NCBI GenBank assembly: GCA_045658965.1 | Contig: JAZOVZ010000001.1 | Span: 1-45,440 of the forward strand | From: SVQP01 sp045658965 | GTDB taxonomy: Bacteria > Bacillota > Clostridia > Oscillospirales > CAG-272 | Reading direction: 5' to 3' | Length of the DNA stretch: 45,440 nt | Shown: positions 38,020 through 45,440 of the stretch, piece after piece | How the letters are laid out: the number at the start of each line of letters is the position of its first letter | How positions within the stretch are numbered: position 1 is the stretch's first letter | The notes under the pieces: model-generated | What the model was told of the DNA's origin: nothing | Seen by the model: only the letters and a program-made list of their open reading frames with translations | Database searches by the model: none | Program-made: the position numbers and the translations under genes

Positions 38020-39789
38020 ATGAGGATCCCAAGAGAAGTCGTGGAGGAGGTACGCCACCGCACGGATATCGTGGAGCTGATCGGCAGCTACGTAACGCTC
38101 AAGCGTGCCGGCTCCAACTTCGGCGGTCTGTGTCCCTTCCACAGTGAAAAAACACCTTCCTTTACCGTTTTCCCCGATAGTGAAAGCTTTTATTGCTTTG
38201 GCTGCGGTGCGGGCGGCGACGCCATCACGTTTGTGATGAAAAACGAGAATCTCGATTATCCGTCAGCGGTAGAGGTGCTTGCGGCACGTGCGGGTATACG
38301 CATCGTGCGCGAGCAGGAAAAAGAAAATACGGGCGGACTGACGCGCTCCCGCGTGCATGATATGAACAAGGAAGCCGCCAAGTTCTTCCATAAGTGCTTG
38401 CTTGATCCCATCGGCGCGGAGGGACTGAAATACCTGACCGAAAAGCGCGGGTTGAGCATGGCGCTCATCAAGCATTTCGGCTTGGGCTTTGCTCCCGGGT
38501 CGTTCAATATGCTGACCGATTACATGCATAAAAGGGGATTTACCGATCAGGAGCTGGCGCAGGGCTTCCTTTGCGGCATCAGCCAAAAAAACGGCAGAGC
38601 CTACGACTACTTCCGCAATCGTGTTATGTTCCCGATCATAGATACCGCGGGCAACGTCATCGCCTTTGGCGGCAGAGTCATGGACGATTCCAAGCCCAAG
38701 TATCTCAACTCCTCCGATACCCCCGCGTTCCAAAAGCGCAAGAATCTGTTCGCGCTCAATTTTGCAAAGAATTATTCGACAGATCGCTTGATTTTGTGCG
38801 AGGGATATATGGACGTTATCTCACTGCATGCCTACGGCTTTGAAAATGCCGTGGCGACGCTGGGTACAGCCATTACGCCCGAGCAGGCAAGGCTGATGAC
38901 CAAGTACACCAAGCAGGTCGTGATCTGCTACGATGCCGACGAAGCGGGGCAACGCGCTGCCGTCAAGGCGATGGAGGTGCTTGGACAGGTTGGCATGGAC
39001 GTGCGCGTGCTGCACGTAACGGATGCCAAAGACCCCGACGAATACCTGCGCAAATTCGGAGATGCACGCTTCCGCCGTCTGGTGGAGGGCAGCCGCACCG
39101 AATTTTCCTACAAATCCGAAAAGATATTTGCCAAATACAGCATGGATATCCCCGAGGAGCGCATCAAAGCCTCCGAGGAGCTTTGCGCACTCATCGCGCT
39201 CTCGCCCTCCAAGGTCGAGCGTGAGATCTACGCTTCCACCGTGGCGGACAAGCTACACATCAGTGTGGACAGCCTGAAAAACGACGTGGAGCGTATGCGC
39301 AACAAAAAGCTGCGTGCTGCCAAACAAAAGCAGGGGCAGGAAGCAAGCCTTGCCGCGCGCGGATACGGCGACCGCATCAATCCCGATACTGCCAAAAACG
39401 TGCAGGCGGTTGCGGCAGAGGAAGCCATACTGGGGCTTTTGATGCTGTATCCCGAGCACAGAAGAATGATCACCACGGGAACGATCCCCCTTGGTCAAGA
39501 CGACTTTTTCTCCGGGCTTGGCAAGCGTGCATTTGCGCGCATCATGCAAATGGAAGCAGAAGGCGGATTTAACTACTCGTTTTTGGGCGAGGATTTTTCT
39601 CCGGACGAGATGGGCAGGCTGCAGAGCATGTTGCAAAGACGCCGCGCCTTGGCTGAAAACGGCACGGCGGTGCTGCGCGCAAGCGTGGAAACCTTGAAGC
39701 AGCAAAAGCAAAGGAGCGATTCCAAAGAGTCGGGTGACGCCATGGAATCCATCAAGCAGCTGCTTGACGCAAAAAAGAAAAAAATATAA
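38020..39789 (+). CDS. dnaG: DNA primase DnaG
   Basis: A 589-residue protein of normal length. The N-terminal CHC2 zinc-binding domain has Cys38, His41, Cys59 and Cys62 (CPFH...CFGC). The Toprim core has EGYMDV with Glu261, the GTAITPEQ segment, and YDADEAGQ with the second metal-binding acidic pair. The C-terminal helicase-interaction domain begins near 440. It makes RNA primers for replication. GGAGGGGC inside the end of dgt is the ribosome binding site, so dgt, dnaG and rpoD form one transcription unit. Confidence 0.97.
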   Translation: MRIPREVVEEVRHRTDIVELIGSYVTLKRAGSNFGGLCPFHSEKTPSFTVFPDSESFYCFGCGAGGDAITFVMKNENLDYPSAVEVLAARAGIRIVREQEKENTGGLTRSRVHDMNKEAAKFFHKCLLDPIGAEGLKYLTEKRGLSMALIKHFGLGFAPGSFNMLTDYMHKRGFTDQELAQGFLCGISQKNGRAYDYFRNRVMFPIIDTAGNVIAFGGRVMDDSKPKYLNSSDTPAFQKRKNLFALNFAKNYSTDRLILCEGYMDVISLHAYGFENAVATLGTAITPEQARLMTKYTKQVVICYDADEAGQRAAVKAMEVLGQVGMDVRVLHVTDAKDPDEYLRKFGDARFRRLVEGSRTEFSYKSEKIFAKYSMDIPEERIKASEELCALIALSPSKVEREIYASTVADKLHISVDSLKNDVERMRNKKLRAAKQKQGQEASLAARGYGDRINPDTAKNVQAVAAEEAILGLLMLYPEHRRMITTGTIPLGQDDFFSGLGKRAFARIMQMEAEGGFNYSFLGEDFSPDEMGRLQSMLQRRRALAENGTAVLRASVETLKQQKQRSDSKESGDAMESIKQLLDAKKKKI

Positions 39790-39828
39790 TCATATAGAAC
39801 CCAAGATGTGAAAGGAAACCAAAAAATC

Positions 39829-40947
39829 ATGACTGATACCAAAACCGTAACCGGTGAAAACGAAGAAAAGAAGCTTACCATGGAAGAGCTTGTTGCCAAG
39901 GGAAAGAAGGGAGATCTCTCCGCAGAGGACCTTGACGACGCGCTGGAAGAAATGGATTATGACCTTGACAGTATAGACAAGCTGTACGAGGCACTGGAGG
40001 ATAGCGGCATTCCGATCGGCGACGAGATCTCTTCCGCTGAAATGGACGAGATCGAGAGTGAGGTTGAAAGCTACAGCGACGGCGAGAATATGGAAAGAAT
40101 CCTCGGACAAGAGGGTCTTGCTATTGACGACCCCGTGCGTTTGTACCTCAAGGAGATCGGACGCGTGCCGCTGCTGACCGCAGATAAGGAGCGCGAGCTT
40201 GCCGAGAGAATGGCAGCGGGCGACGAGGACGCTAAGATGGAGCTGGTAGAAGCTAACCTGCGTCTGGTTGTCAGCATTGCAAAGAGATACGTGGGCAGAG
40301 GCATGTTCTTCCTTGACCTGATCCAGGAGGGTAACCTCGGTCTGATGAAGGCTGTGGACAAGTTCGATTACACCAAGGGCTACAAGTTCTCCACTTATGC
40401 AACCTGGTGGATCAGACAGGCGATCACCCGTGCTATTGCAGATCAGGCAAGAACCATTCGTATTCCCGTGCATATGGTAGAGACCATTCACAAGGTGTCC
40501 AGATATTCCAGACAGATGCTGCAGGAGCTGGGCAGAGAAGCAACTGCCGAGGAGATCGGTGAAAAGATGGGCATGAGCGCAGATAAGGTTCGCGAGATCC
40601 TCAAGATCGCACAGGACCCCGTTTCGCTGGAAACGCCTATCGGTGAAGAGGAGGACAGCCACCTTGGTGACTTCATTCCCGATGATGAGACCCCCGCACC
40701 CGCAGAGGCTGCATCCGCAACCATTCTGCGCGAGGTCATTGAGCGCGAGCTGCACACCTTGACTCCCAGAGAAGAGCACGTTATCAAGCTGCGCTTCGGT
40801 CTGTACGACGGCAGAACCAGAACCTTGGAAGAGGTTGGCCAGGAGTTTGAGATTACCAGAGAGCGTATCCGTCAGATTGAGGCAAAGGCACTGCGTAAGC
40901 TGCGTCACCCCAGTCGCGCACGCCATCTCAAGGGCTTTTTGGACTGA
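39829..40947 (+). CDS. rpoD: RNA polymerase primary sigma factor RpoD (SigA)
   Basis: A 372-residue primary sigma. The acidic N-terminal part (region 1.1-like, about 1-85) lacks the long non-conserved insert. Region 1.2: DPVRLYLKEIGRVPLL. Region 2: NLRLVVSIAKRYVGRGMFFLDLIQEGNLGLMKAV and YKFSTYATWWIRQAI. Region 3: RIPVHMVETI. Region 4: EEHVIKLRFGLYDG and the HTH EEVGQEFEITRERIRQIEAKALRKLRHP. It recognises the TTGACA/TATAAT promoters seen throughout the window. The ATG at 39829 follows AAAGGAAAC; an upstream in-frame GTG at 39808 overlaps that site. Confidence 0.97.
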   Translation: MTDTKTVTGENEEKKLTMEELVAKGKKGDLSAEDLDDALEEMDYDLDSIDKLYEALEDSGIPIGDEISSAEMDEIESEVESYSDGENMERILGQEGLAIDDPVRLYLKEIGRVPLLTADKERELAERMAAGDEDAKMELVEANLRLVVSIAKRYVGRGMFFLDLIQEGNLGLMKAVDKFDYTKGYKFSTYATWWIRQAITRAIADQARTIRIPVHMVETIHKVSRYSRQMLQELGREATAEEIGEKMGMSADKVREILKIAQDPVSLETPIGEEEDSHLGDFIPDDETPAPAEAASATILREVIERELHTLTPREEHVIKLRFGLYDGRTRTLEEVGQEFEITRERIRQIEAKALRKLRHPSRARHLKGFLD

Positions 40948-41149
40948 TTTATTGTAAAAAAATTGTGAATTATCGGGAAGGCACGCATCTGCCAACCGAA
41001 CTGAAATCCTTTGATTTCCCGCCTTTCATAGGCAATATCCAACAAAGAAAACACGCTTTGTTTGTGGGAAATGACGAGGGAATTCGCAACACTGAATTGC
41101 CAAGGATTGCAAGGTCAAAAAAGGTTTACAAACAAAGCCAAATTTGCCC

Positions 41150-41178
41150 TTGACACGGCGGCAATTTTAGTGTAAAAT
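41150..41178 (+). promoter_or_regulatory. Promoter of the large solute-binding lipoprotein
   Basis: TTGACA (41150-41155), 17-base spacer, TAAAAT (41173-41178). A ~70-base leader precedes the ATG. Between the rpoD stop and this promoter (40948-41149) I see only a weak AACAAAG/CTTTGTT hairpin and no gene. Confidence 0.78.
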
Positions 41179-41255
41179 ATATGGGTATAATAATATGCCG
41201 AAACTCTGCTCGAAACGGAGCGGAGAAGGCTTTACGATTTGCAAGGAGGATTCCA

Positions 41256-43487
41256 ATGAGAAACAGATTTATCTGTCTGACACTGGGCATGCTGATGCTG
41301 CTGACCGTTTTTCTGACCGGTTGTAACCAGAAGAAGGACGAGGCGGACGTTGAGCAGATCTCCGGTATTACGCTGACCATGTGGGTTATCACCGACAAGG
41401 AAGTTGCCAATACCGATGAGGAGATGGCAGAGCTCAAGGCAAAGCTGCTCGCACAGTATGGCGAGGGTGAGGCTTACAATCAGGCTGTTGCCGAGGCAGA
41501 AGAGACCAGAGCTGCCTATGAAAAGGTAGAGGCTGAAATCACCAAGATCACAAAGTCTAAGTTCAAGGTAAACCTTGACCTGTACTATTACACCGAAGAG
41601 CAGTACTACGGTGCAAAGGAATTTGATCGCGATAAGTATAACGACATGCAGATGACTGCAACCGATGAGGAGATCTCTCAGTACCTCGAGGAGTGCGGCA
41701 AGCTGACCGAGATCATGATCCTGAACGAGGAGTACATCGCTCTTAAGGAAAAGGCTGCCAAGGAGCTCAAGAAGTATCTCAAGGATGCTAAGGCAGAGGG
41801 CAGAACCGATACCGATAAGCTCAAAGCGGAATTCTATGCTGCAAATCCCAAGTACCAGGAATTTGCAAATGTCAGCGATGAGGATGACGAGGAAGAGACC
41901 GGCGTGGTTGAGGAGCTGACCTCCTACAACGAATACGAGATCGCTGAGATCGTATATCCTGAGCTGAGAAAGAACCAGGTAGACATCGTATACCTGTCCG
42001 GCTTTGACCGTTACAACGATTTCATTGAAAACGAGTGGATCCAGCCTTTGGACGAGGAGATCTCCGGTGCTTCCAGAAAGCTGACCGACTATATCTCCGC
42101 AACGCTGCTCAGCGGTGTTCAGATCGACGGTTCTACTTATGCAATTCCCAATAACGTATCCATTGGCGAATACACTTACATGATGATCGACAAGGAACTG
42201 TTCGACAAGTACTACTACACCATCGACGACGTAGAGGACGTGCTGGACACCAAGCACTTCCTTGCGGACATCGTGAAGTTTGAGCCCGAAGTGCTTCCTC
42301 TGAACTCCACTTACGAAGAGTGCATGAACATGCTGGTTTGGTACTGGTCCATGACCTATGAGGAGCAGGAAAAGGAAGAGGGTGACGATATCGGCGATAT
42401 CGGTCAGGACTCCGAAAACAAAGATGAGGAGCCCGTTAAGCTCTTCAATTACTACTACGATAAGGAAGGCGATGCCTTCTCGATGTTCGGTACCGTTTAC
42501 GGCGGTGCTGCGAACCGCAACCGCGGAAGCATCCGCCTGCAGTTCAGCAACCTGTTTACCAAGACCGAGTATCTGGATATTCTCCGCGAGCTGATGAACT
42601 TCAAGTTTGAGGGCTACTTTGGCGAAGCTGCAGAGGGTCAGACCGTTGCAGTTGACTTTGTCAAGGGCGATTCCACCTTCAAGAAGGAAATGGAAAAGAG
42701 CGGCTACTGCACTTATAACGGCAAGACCTATTATGCGATCATTGCCGAGTATCCCGAAGCAACCGAGAACGAGCTGTACGGCAACATGTTTGCAGTCAGC
42801 GCATACTCTCACTTCGCGGTTGGCAGATCCATGGATATCATCACCTATTTGAACACTAACTCTACCATTCGTAACCTGCTTCAGTACGGTGTCGAGGGTA
42901 AGAACTATGAGATCAGCGAGCCCAGCGAGGGCAGCGTGCTGACCATGCTCAACGATAGCTACCAGATGACTCTGGAGAAGACCGGTAACGTATTTATGGC
43001 ACATCCCGGCGAGGGCAAGAGAGCTGACGCTTGGGAAGGCGCAAGAGAGCAGAACAACGAATCTCTGATCGACCCCCTGCTTGGTTTTGATTTCAATACC
43101 ATTCTGGACGGCGATGAGAACGGTATCGACTGCGACGGTCTGTACGGTGTAACCAAGGAAGACCAGGAAGCAGAAGATTACGTTCCTAAGGGTTTGATCG
43201 ATAACATGACTGTTAAGAGCGCAGACATCCAGGCAAGATTGGATGCTTGCACCAACGTCAACGAGCTTGAGGACCTGATCACGGCACTCAAGGACGAACT
43301 GAAGGAGTCCACCAAGGCTAACGCTTGGATCAAGAAGGCGAATAATCCCGCATACGATCCCGAGGCAGCAGCTGAGACGCTGGAGACCGAGGATACCACT
43401 GATGACGACCTGTCCAAGGGTCATTCCCCCTACACCATTTACGTCAACTGGCTGACCGAGTACGGCTACGACGTTCCTGCAAACTAA
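41256..43487 (+). CDS. Large extracellular solute-binding lipoprotein
   Basis: A 743-residue protein. The signal peptide ends in the lipobox FLTGC, followed by an acidic linker. The mature start, ISGITLTMWVIT, resembles family 1 (sugar) binding proteins. It is then interrupted by a long Lys/Glu-rich helical region (about residues 50-210) with coiled-coil character. The binding-protein pattern resumes at VDIVYLSGFDRYNDFIENEWIQPLDE and GSTYAIPNNVSIGEYTYMMIDKELFDKY. It is much longer than the usual 400-550 residues and very acidic. No permease or ATPase gene is adjacent; the ligand is unknown. CAAGGAGGA precedes the ATG. Confidence 0.8.
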   Translation: MRNRFICLTLGMLMLLTVFLTGCNQKKDEADVEQISGITLTMWVITDKEVANTDEEMAELKAKLLAQYGEGEAYNQAVAEAEETRAAYEKVEAEITKITKSKFKVNLDLYYYTEEQYYGAKEFDRDKYNDMQMTATDEEISQYLEECGKLTEIMILNEEYIALKEKAAKELKKYLKDAKAEGRTDTDKLKAEFYAANPKYQEFANVSDEDDEEETGVVEELTSYNEYEIAEIVYPELRKNQVDIVYLSGFDRYNDFIENEWIQPLDEEISGASRKLTDYISATLLSGVQIDGSTYAIPNNVSIGEYTYMMIDKELFDKYYYTIDDVEDVLDTKHFLADIVKFEPEVLPLNSTYEECMNMLVWYWSMTYEEQEKEEGDDIGDIGQDSENKDEEPVKLFNYYYDKEGDAFSMFGTVYGGAANRNRGSIRLQFSNLFTKTEYLDILRELMNFKFEGYFGEAAEGQTVAVDFVKGDSTFKKEMEKSGYCTYNGKTYYAIIAEYPEATENELYGNMFAVSAYSHFAVGRSMDIITYLNTNSTIRNLLQYGVEGKNYEISEPSEGSVLTMLNDSYQMTLEKTGNVFMAHPGEGKRADAWEGAREQNNESLIDPLLGFDFNTILDGDENGIDCDGLYGVTKEDQEAEDYVPKGLIDNMTVKSADIQARLDACTNVNELEDLITALKDELKESTKANAWIKKANNPAYDPEAAAETLETEDTTDDDLSKGHSPYTIYVNWLTEYGYDVPAN

Positions 43488-43505
43488 AAATAATGTACAA
43501 ATCAT

Positions 43506-43538
43506 GCCCGTTGCGCCCAGCGCAACGGGCTACTTTTG
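43506..43538 (+). terminator. Terminator or attenuator between the lipoprotein and HAD genes
   Basis: Perfect 11-bp stem GCCCGTTGCGC (43506-43516) with 43520-43530, loop CCA, followed by TACTTTT. The weak T-run and the HAD start codon only 17 bases later suggest partial read-through. Confidence 0.7.
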
Positions 43539-43546
43539 GAGAAGCT

Positions 43547-44185
43547 ATGAAATATACCGATATCGTATGGGATTTTAACGGCACGCTGCTGGATGATATT
43601 CGCGCAGGCATTGACGCGGTCAACGATATGCTGTCTCGCAGAGGGCTTGCCACGATCGACAGCGTTGAGCGATACCGTGAGCTGTTTTGCTTTCCTATTA
43701 TAGATTACTATGCAAAACTGGGCTTTGATTTTGAGAAAGAGGACTACTATACGGTGCTTGCGCCCGAGTGGGTGGCGCTGTATCTGGAAAACTATAAGCA
43801 CAGCACTTTGAATGCCGGTGCAGAGCAAACCTTGCAGGCTCTTGCAAATATGGGTTATACGCAAACGCTGCTGTCGGCAACCGAGCTTGAAATGCTTAAG
43901 GGGCAGCTTGAGAGCCTTGGGCTGGAACAAAGGTTTTCCGAGGTGTGGGGACTTGATAATATCCATGCAGGCGGCAAGATCGGTACAGCTCGCTCCTGGA
44001 GGGAAGCGCATCCGAATGCCAAGGCGCTGTTTGTGGGCGATTCCGTGCACGATTGGGAGGTTGCAAGTGCAGTTGGGGCAGATTGCGTGCTGTTTTGCGG
44101 TGGGCATCAGAATCGCGAAACGCTCTGCGCGTGCGGCTGTACCGTAATCGAACGTCTGGATCAGTTGATCGAATTGCTCGCTTGA
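43547..44185 (+). CDS. HAD superfamily phosphatase
   Basis: A 212-residue Pgp/Gph-like HAD protein with an alpha-helical C1 cap (about 20-80). Motif I is WDFNGTLLDD: the nucleophile Asp is present, but the usual second Asp is Asn, as in a recognised minority of HAD proteins. Motif II is TLLSATE. Motif III/IV is LFVGDSVHDWEVASAVGADCVLF. The substrate is unknown. TTTTGGAG lies before the ATG. It probably relies on read-through from the lipoprotein gene or on its own unrecognised promoter. Confidence 0.88.
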   Translation: MKYTDIVWDFNGTLLDDIRAGIDAVNDMLSRRGLATIDSVERYRELFCFPIIDYYAKLGFDFEKEDYYTVLAPEWVALYLENYKHSTLNAGAEQTLQALANMGYTQTLLSATELEMLKGQLESLGLEQRFSEVWGLDNIHAGGKIGTARSWREAHPNAKALFVGDSVHDWEVASAVGADCVLFCGGHQNRETLCACGCTVIERLDQLIELLA

Positions 44186-44222
44186 ATGAGCGTGACGCGC
44201 ACGTATATATAATATGGAAGAA

Positions 44223-44261
44223 AACGACCGCAACGAAAGACTCCGGTGCGGTCGTTATTTT
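44223..44261. terminator. Bidirectional terminator
   Basis: A 10-bp stem AACGACCGCA (44223-44232) with TGCGGTCGTT (44247-44256), followed by ATTTTTG and preceded by AAAA. It lies between the convergent HAD and DUF421 genes and overlaps the DUF421 stop codon. Confidence 0.8.
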
Positions 44262-44920
44262 TGTTGTATGCGTACGTTGCCGGCGTCGTCCGCGGTTACG
44301 AAAAAGACGGCATCGGGAGTCAGGCCTTGGAGCTTGATTTGTTTGTTGACCCAGTTGCGGTCGCGCCCGATGGCGCGCAACGTTTTATCGGCGTAATTGC
44401 CATCGCAAAAAACCGTGCGCATCATGCCCGTCTCGGGAGATTGTATGCCGAGCTGTGTTGCGGTAGGAGGAGACTCCGCTGATTTCTTTATTACGCTGAT
44501 CTTGCCGCTGCATTCCATAATGGCGTACTGCACCTGACCGATGTCGGATATGTCTTTTTGCCGTAACTCGGACATCAGCTCATCCAAGGAAACGCGTGCC
44601 CTTTGCATTTCCGTTCGGCTGACCTTTCCGTTTTGTATCAGGATGGCGGGCTTGGGGGAGAGTAGCGTTTTTAATTTGGGGAGCTTGAGGGAGAGCCAGG
44701 ACGTCAGCATTTCAAGAAATGCGAGCGTTGTGACGGGAATGATTGCGTGCATGAGCGGCTGGTTTGGATCTGTCAAGGGAACTGTGGCAATTTCCGAAAG
44801 CAGCAAGGTGATGACCAGATCGGTCATTTCGAGCTCGCCGAGCTGCCGCTTGCCCATCAATCGCATAATGCCGATCAGAAAAACGTAGATCAAAACGGTG
44901 CGGATCAAAAGAGTCAACAT
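44255..44920 (-). CDS. DUF421 (YetF-like) membrane protein
   Basis: A 221-residue protein. Three N-terminal helices (about 3-20, 33-48 and 57-77) surround the family signature IGIMRLMGKRQLGELEMTDLVITLLLSEIAT. The cytoplasmic YetF-like part contains KPAILIQNGKVSRTEMQRARVSLDELMSELRQKDISDIGQVQYAIMECSGKISVI. B. subtilis relatives are linked to spores and the inner spore membrane, but the biochemical role is unknown. ACGGAG precedes the ATG by a rather long A-run. Confidence 0.9.
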   Translation of the reverse strand: MLTLLIRTVLIYVFLIGIMRLMGKRQLGELEMTDLVITLLLSEIATVPLTDPNQPLMHAIIPVTTLAFLEMLTSWLSLKLPKLKTLLSPKPAILIQNGKVSRTEMQRARVSLDELMSELRQKDISDIGQVQYAIMECSGKISVIKKSAESPPTATQLGIQSPETGMMRTVFCDGNYADKTLRAIGRDRNWVNKQIKLQGLTPDAVFFVTADDAGNVRIQQK

Positions 44921-45060
44921 GTTTTTTTTACTCCGTGTAGCGTAATAGTATTATTATGAAAAGAGCGGTGGAGTTTATGCACGTCGGATTTTGGCAACCG
45001 CATTGTGCAACCTATACAAAAACAATCTTAAAAACCTATACACTTTGGCGAACAAGATAC

Positions 45061-45089
45061 TTGACAAAAGGGGAGGAAAGTGGTAGAAT
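45061..45089 (+). promoter_or_regulatory. rRNA-type promoter P1
   Basis: TTGACA (45061-45066), 17-base spacer, TAGAAT (45084-45089), preceded by an A-rich, UP-element-like stretch (45015-45045). First of two tandem promoters. Confidence 0.75.
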
Positions 45090-45183
45090 ATTCAAGGTCG
45101 CGAGGGCGACCGAAAGACAGCGAAACTTGAGAGAGTCGGTAGAAAAAAGTCAAAAATTTTCTAAAAAACTTTTGAAAAACCTA

Positions 45184-45212
45184 TTGACAAATCAAAAGTG
45201 CTGTGATATAAT
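45184..45212 (+). promoter_or_regulatory. rRNA-type promoter P2
   Basis: TTGACA (45184-45189), 17-base spacer, TATAAT (45207-45212); both perfect, with a strongly A/T-rich upstream stretch (45150-45180) like an UP element. Confidence 0.85.
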
Positions 45213-45440
45213 AATCGAGCTGCCGCAAAAACGGCAAGCGAGTTACCGGAAACGGTAACGGACATTGGTCCTTGACAATTGAATAACAGAGAGAAGTACA
45301 AAGCAAATGTAAGTGCGAAAATACGAATCTCGAAAAATTCTTTGAAGAGTACAAAACTCAACTAAAGTAAATTTTAGGAAAAAAGAAAGCTAAGAGCAAA
45401 TAAGCTCGAGTAAAGATTTTACACGGTCCTTATGGATCGG
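45213..45440 (+). other. Probable rRNA operon leader (16S gene just beyond the window)
   Basis: No protein gene is seen. The stretch contains hairpins GCCG/CGGC (45223-45235) and GTTACCG/CGGTAAC (45242-45259) and then GTCCTTGACAATTGAATA, a phrase typical of clostridial sequence preceding rRNA genes. An A-rich tract continues to the right edge. Tandem strong promoters followed by a long untranslated leader point to an rRNA operon. The mature rRNA itself is not included, so this remains inference. Confidence 0.6.

Noticed and set aside
40965..41153. Short frame of 62 residues after rpoD
   Set aside because: No ribosome binding site, no motif, AT-rich intergenic composition, and it overlaps the next promoter.
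41232..43505. A 757-residue antisense frame across the large lipoprotein gene
   Set aside because: Leu/Val-rich shadow with no start signals; the sense frame has a lipobox and ribosome binding site.
45300..45440. Start of the 16S rRNA inside the window
   Set aside because: No AGAGTTTGATC-type 16S start is present before the right edge; only the leader is included.

Overview
The window looks like the chromosome of an anaerobic, endospore-forming member of the Bacillota (class Clostridia, probably an uncultured gut lineage near the Oscillospiraceae). The signs are adjacent spoIIGA and sigE, the clostridial dgt-dnaG-rpoD cluster, a Zn-type bL31, a two-gene SufBC-like iron-sulfur system, AGGAGG-type ribosome binding sites and many TTGACA-17-TATAAT promoters. 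Placement below class is inference. The window ends inside the promoter and leader region of what is probably an rRNA operon; no rRNA or tRNA body lies inside it.

Layout. 1-615: tandem 32/33-bp repeats and a ~410-bp inverted-repeat element. 615-2610: small membrane protein, FkbM methyltransferase and a HIT protein, the last two sharing a symmetric divergent promoter. 2612-8798: carbohydrate block with a large GH106/GH2-like hydrolase, a secreted glucosaminidase-like protein and a GH127 beta-L-arabinofuranosidase. 8921-9211: small membrane protein, then a foldback repeat. 9882-12052: CopZ-like carrier and P1B-type metal ATPase. 12185-15366: surface GH99/WbsX-like protein coupled to a winged-helix-only protein. 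15469-17607: recG, then a second hairpin-rich element. 18012-20178: orphan solute-binding lipoprotein and a divergent DUF1934 gene. 20240-20876: DUF559 nuclease gene enclosed by long GC-rich inverted repeats, followed by an AT-rich sugar isomerase-like gene. 21778-24007: metY-metA. 24503-28481: two PlsC acyltransferases, SmsC-SmsB, a DUF5662 protein and a small membrane peptide. 28583-30356: lipoprotein and degenerate acyltransferase. 30516-32224: spoIIGA-sigE. 32454-36424: membrane protein, rpmE, Nudix, hflX, Nudix, yigZ. 36988-40947: dgt-dnaG-rpoD. 41256-44920: large solute-binding lipoprotein, HAD phosphatase, DUF421 protein. 45061-45440: tandem rRNA-type promoters.

The housekeeping genes are ordinary. 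The unusual content is between genes, where several distinct families of structured repeats sit. (1) Hairpin arrays in which a constant GTGATATT or GTGAAAT word alternates with stem-loops of differing sequence (three loci). (2) A four-stem module present three times whose stems differ but stay paired. (3) Foldback elements built on GTCATCCTGAGCG and TGTAGGGGCGA arms. (4) The DUF559 cassette, where a PD-(D/E)XK-like nuclease gene lies between two ~65-bp arms of a near-perfect inverted repeat. The last is the best candidate for an undescribed mobile or repeat-maintaining system. A further pattern is a shared Gly-Cys / transmembrane / Lys-rich C-terminal tail on the two surface glycosidase-like proteins.
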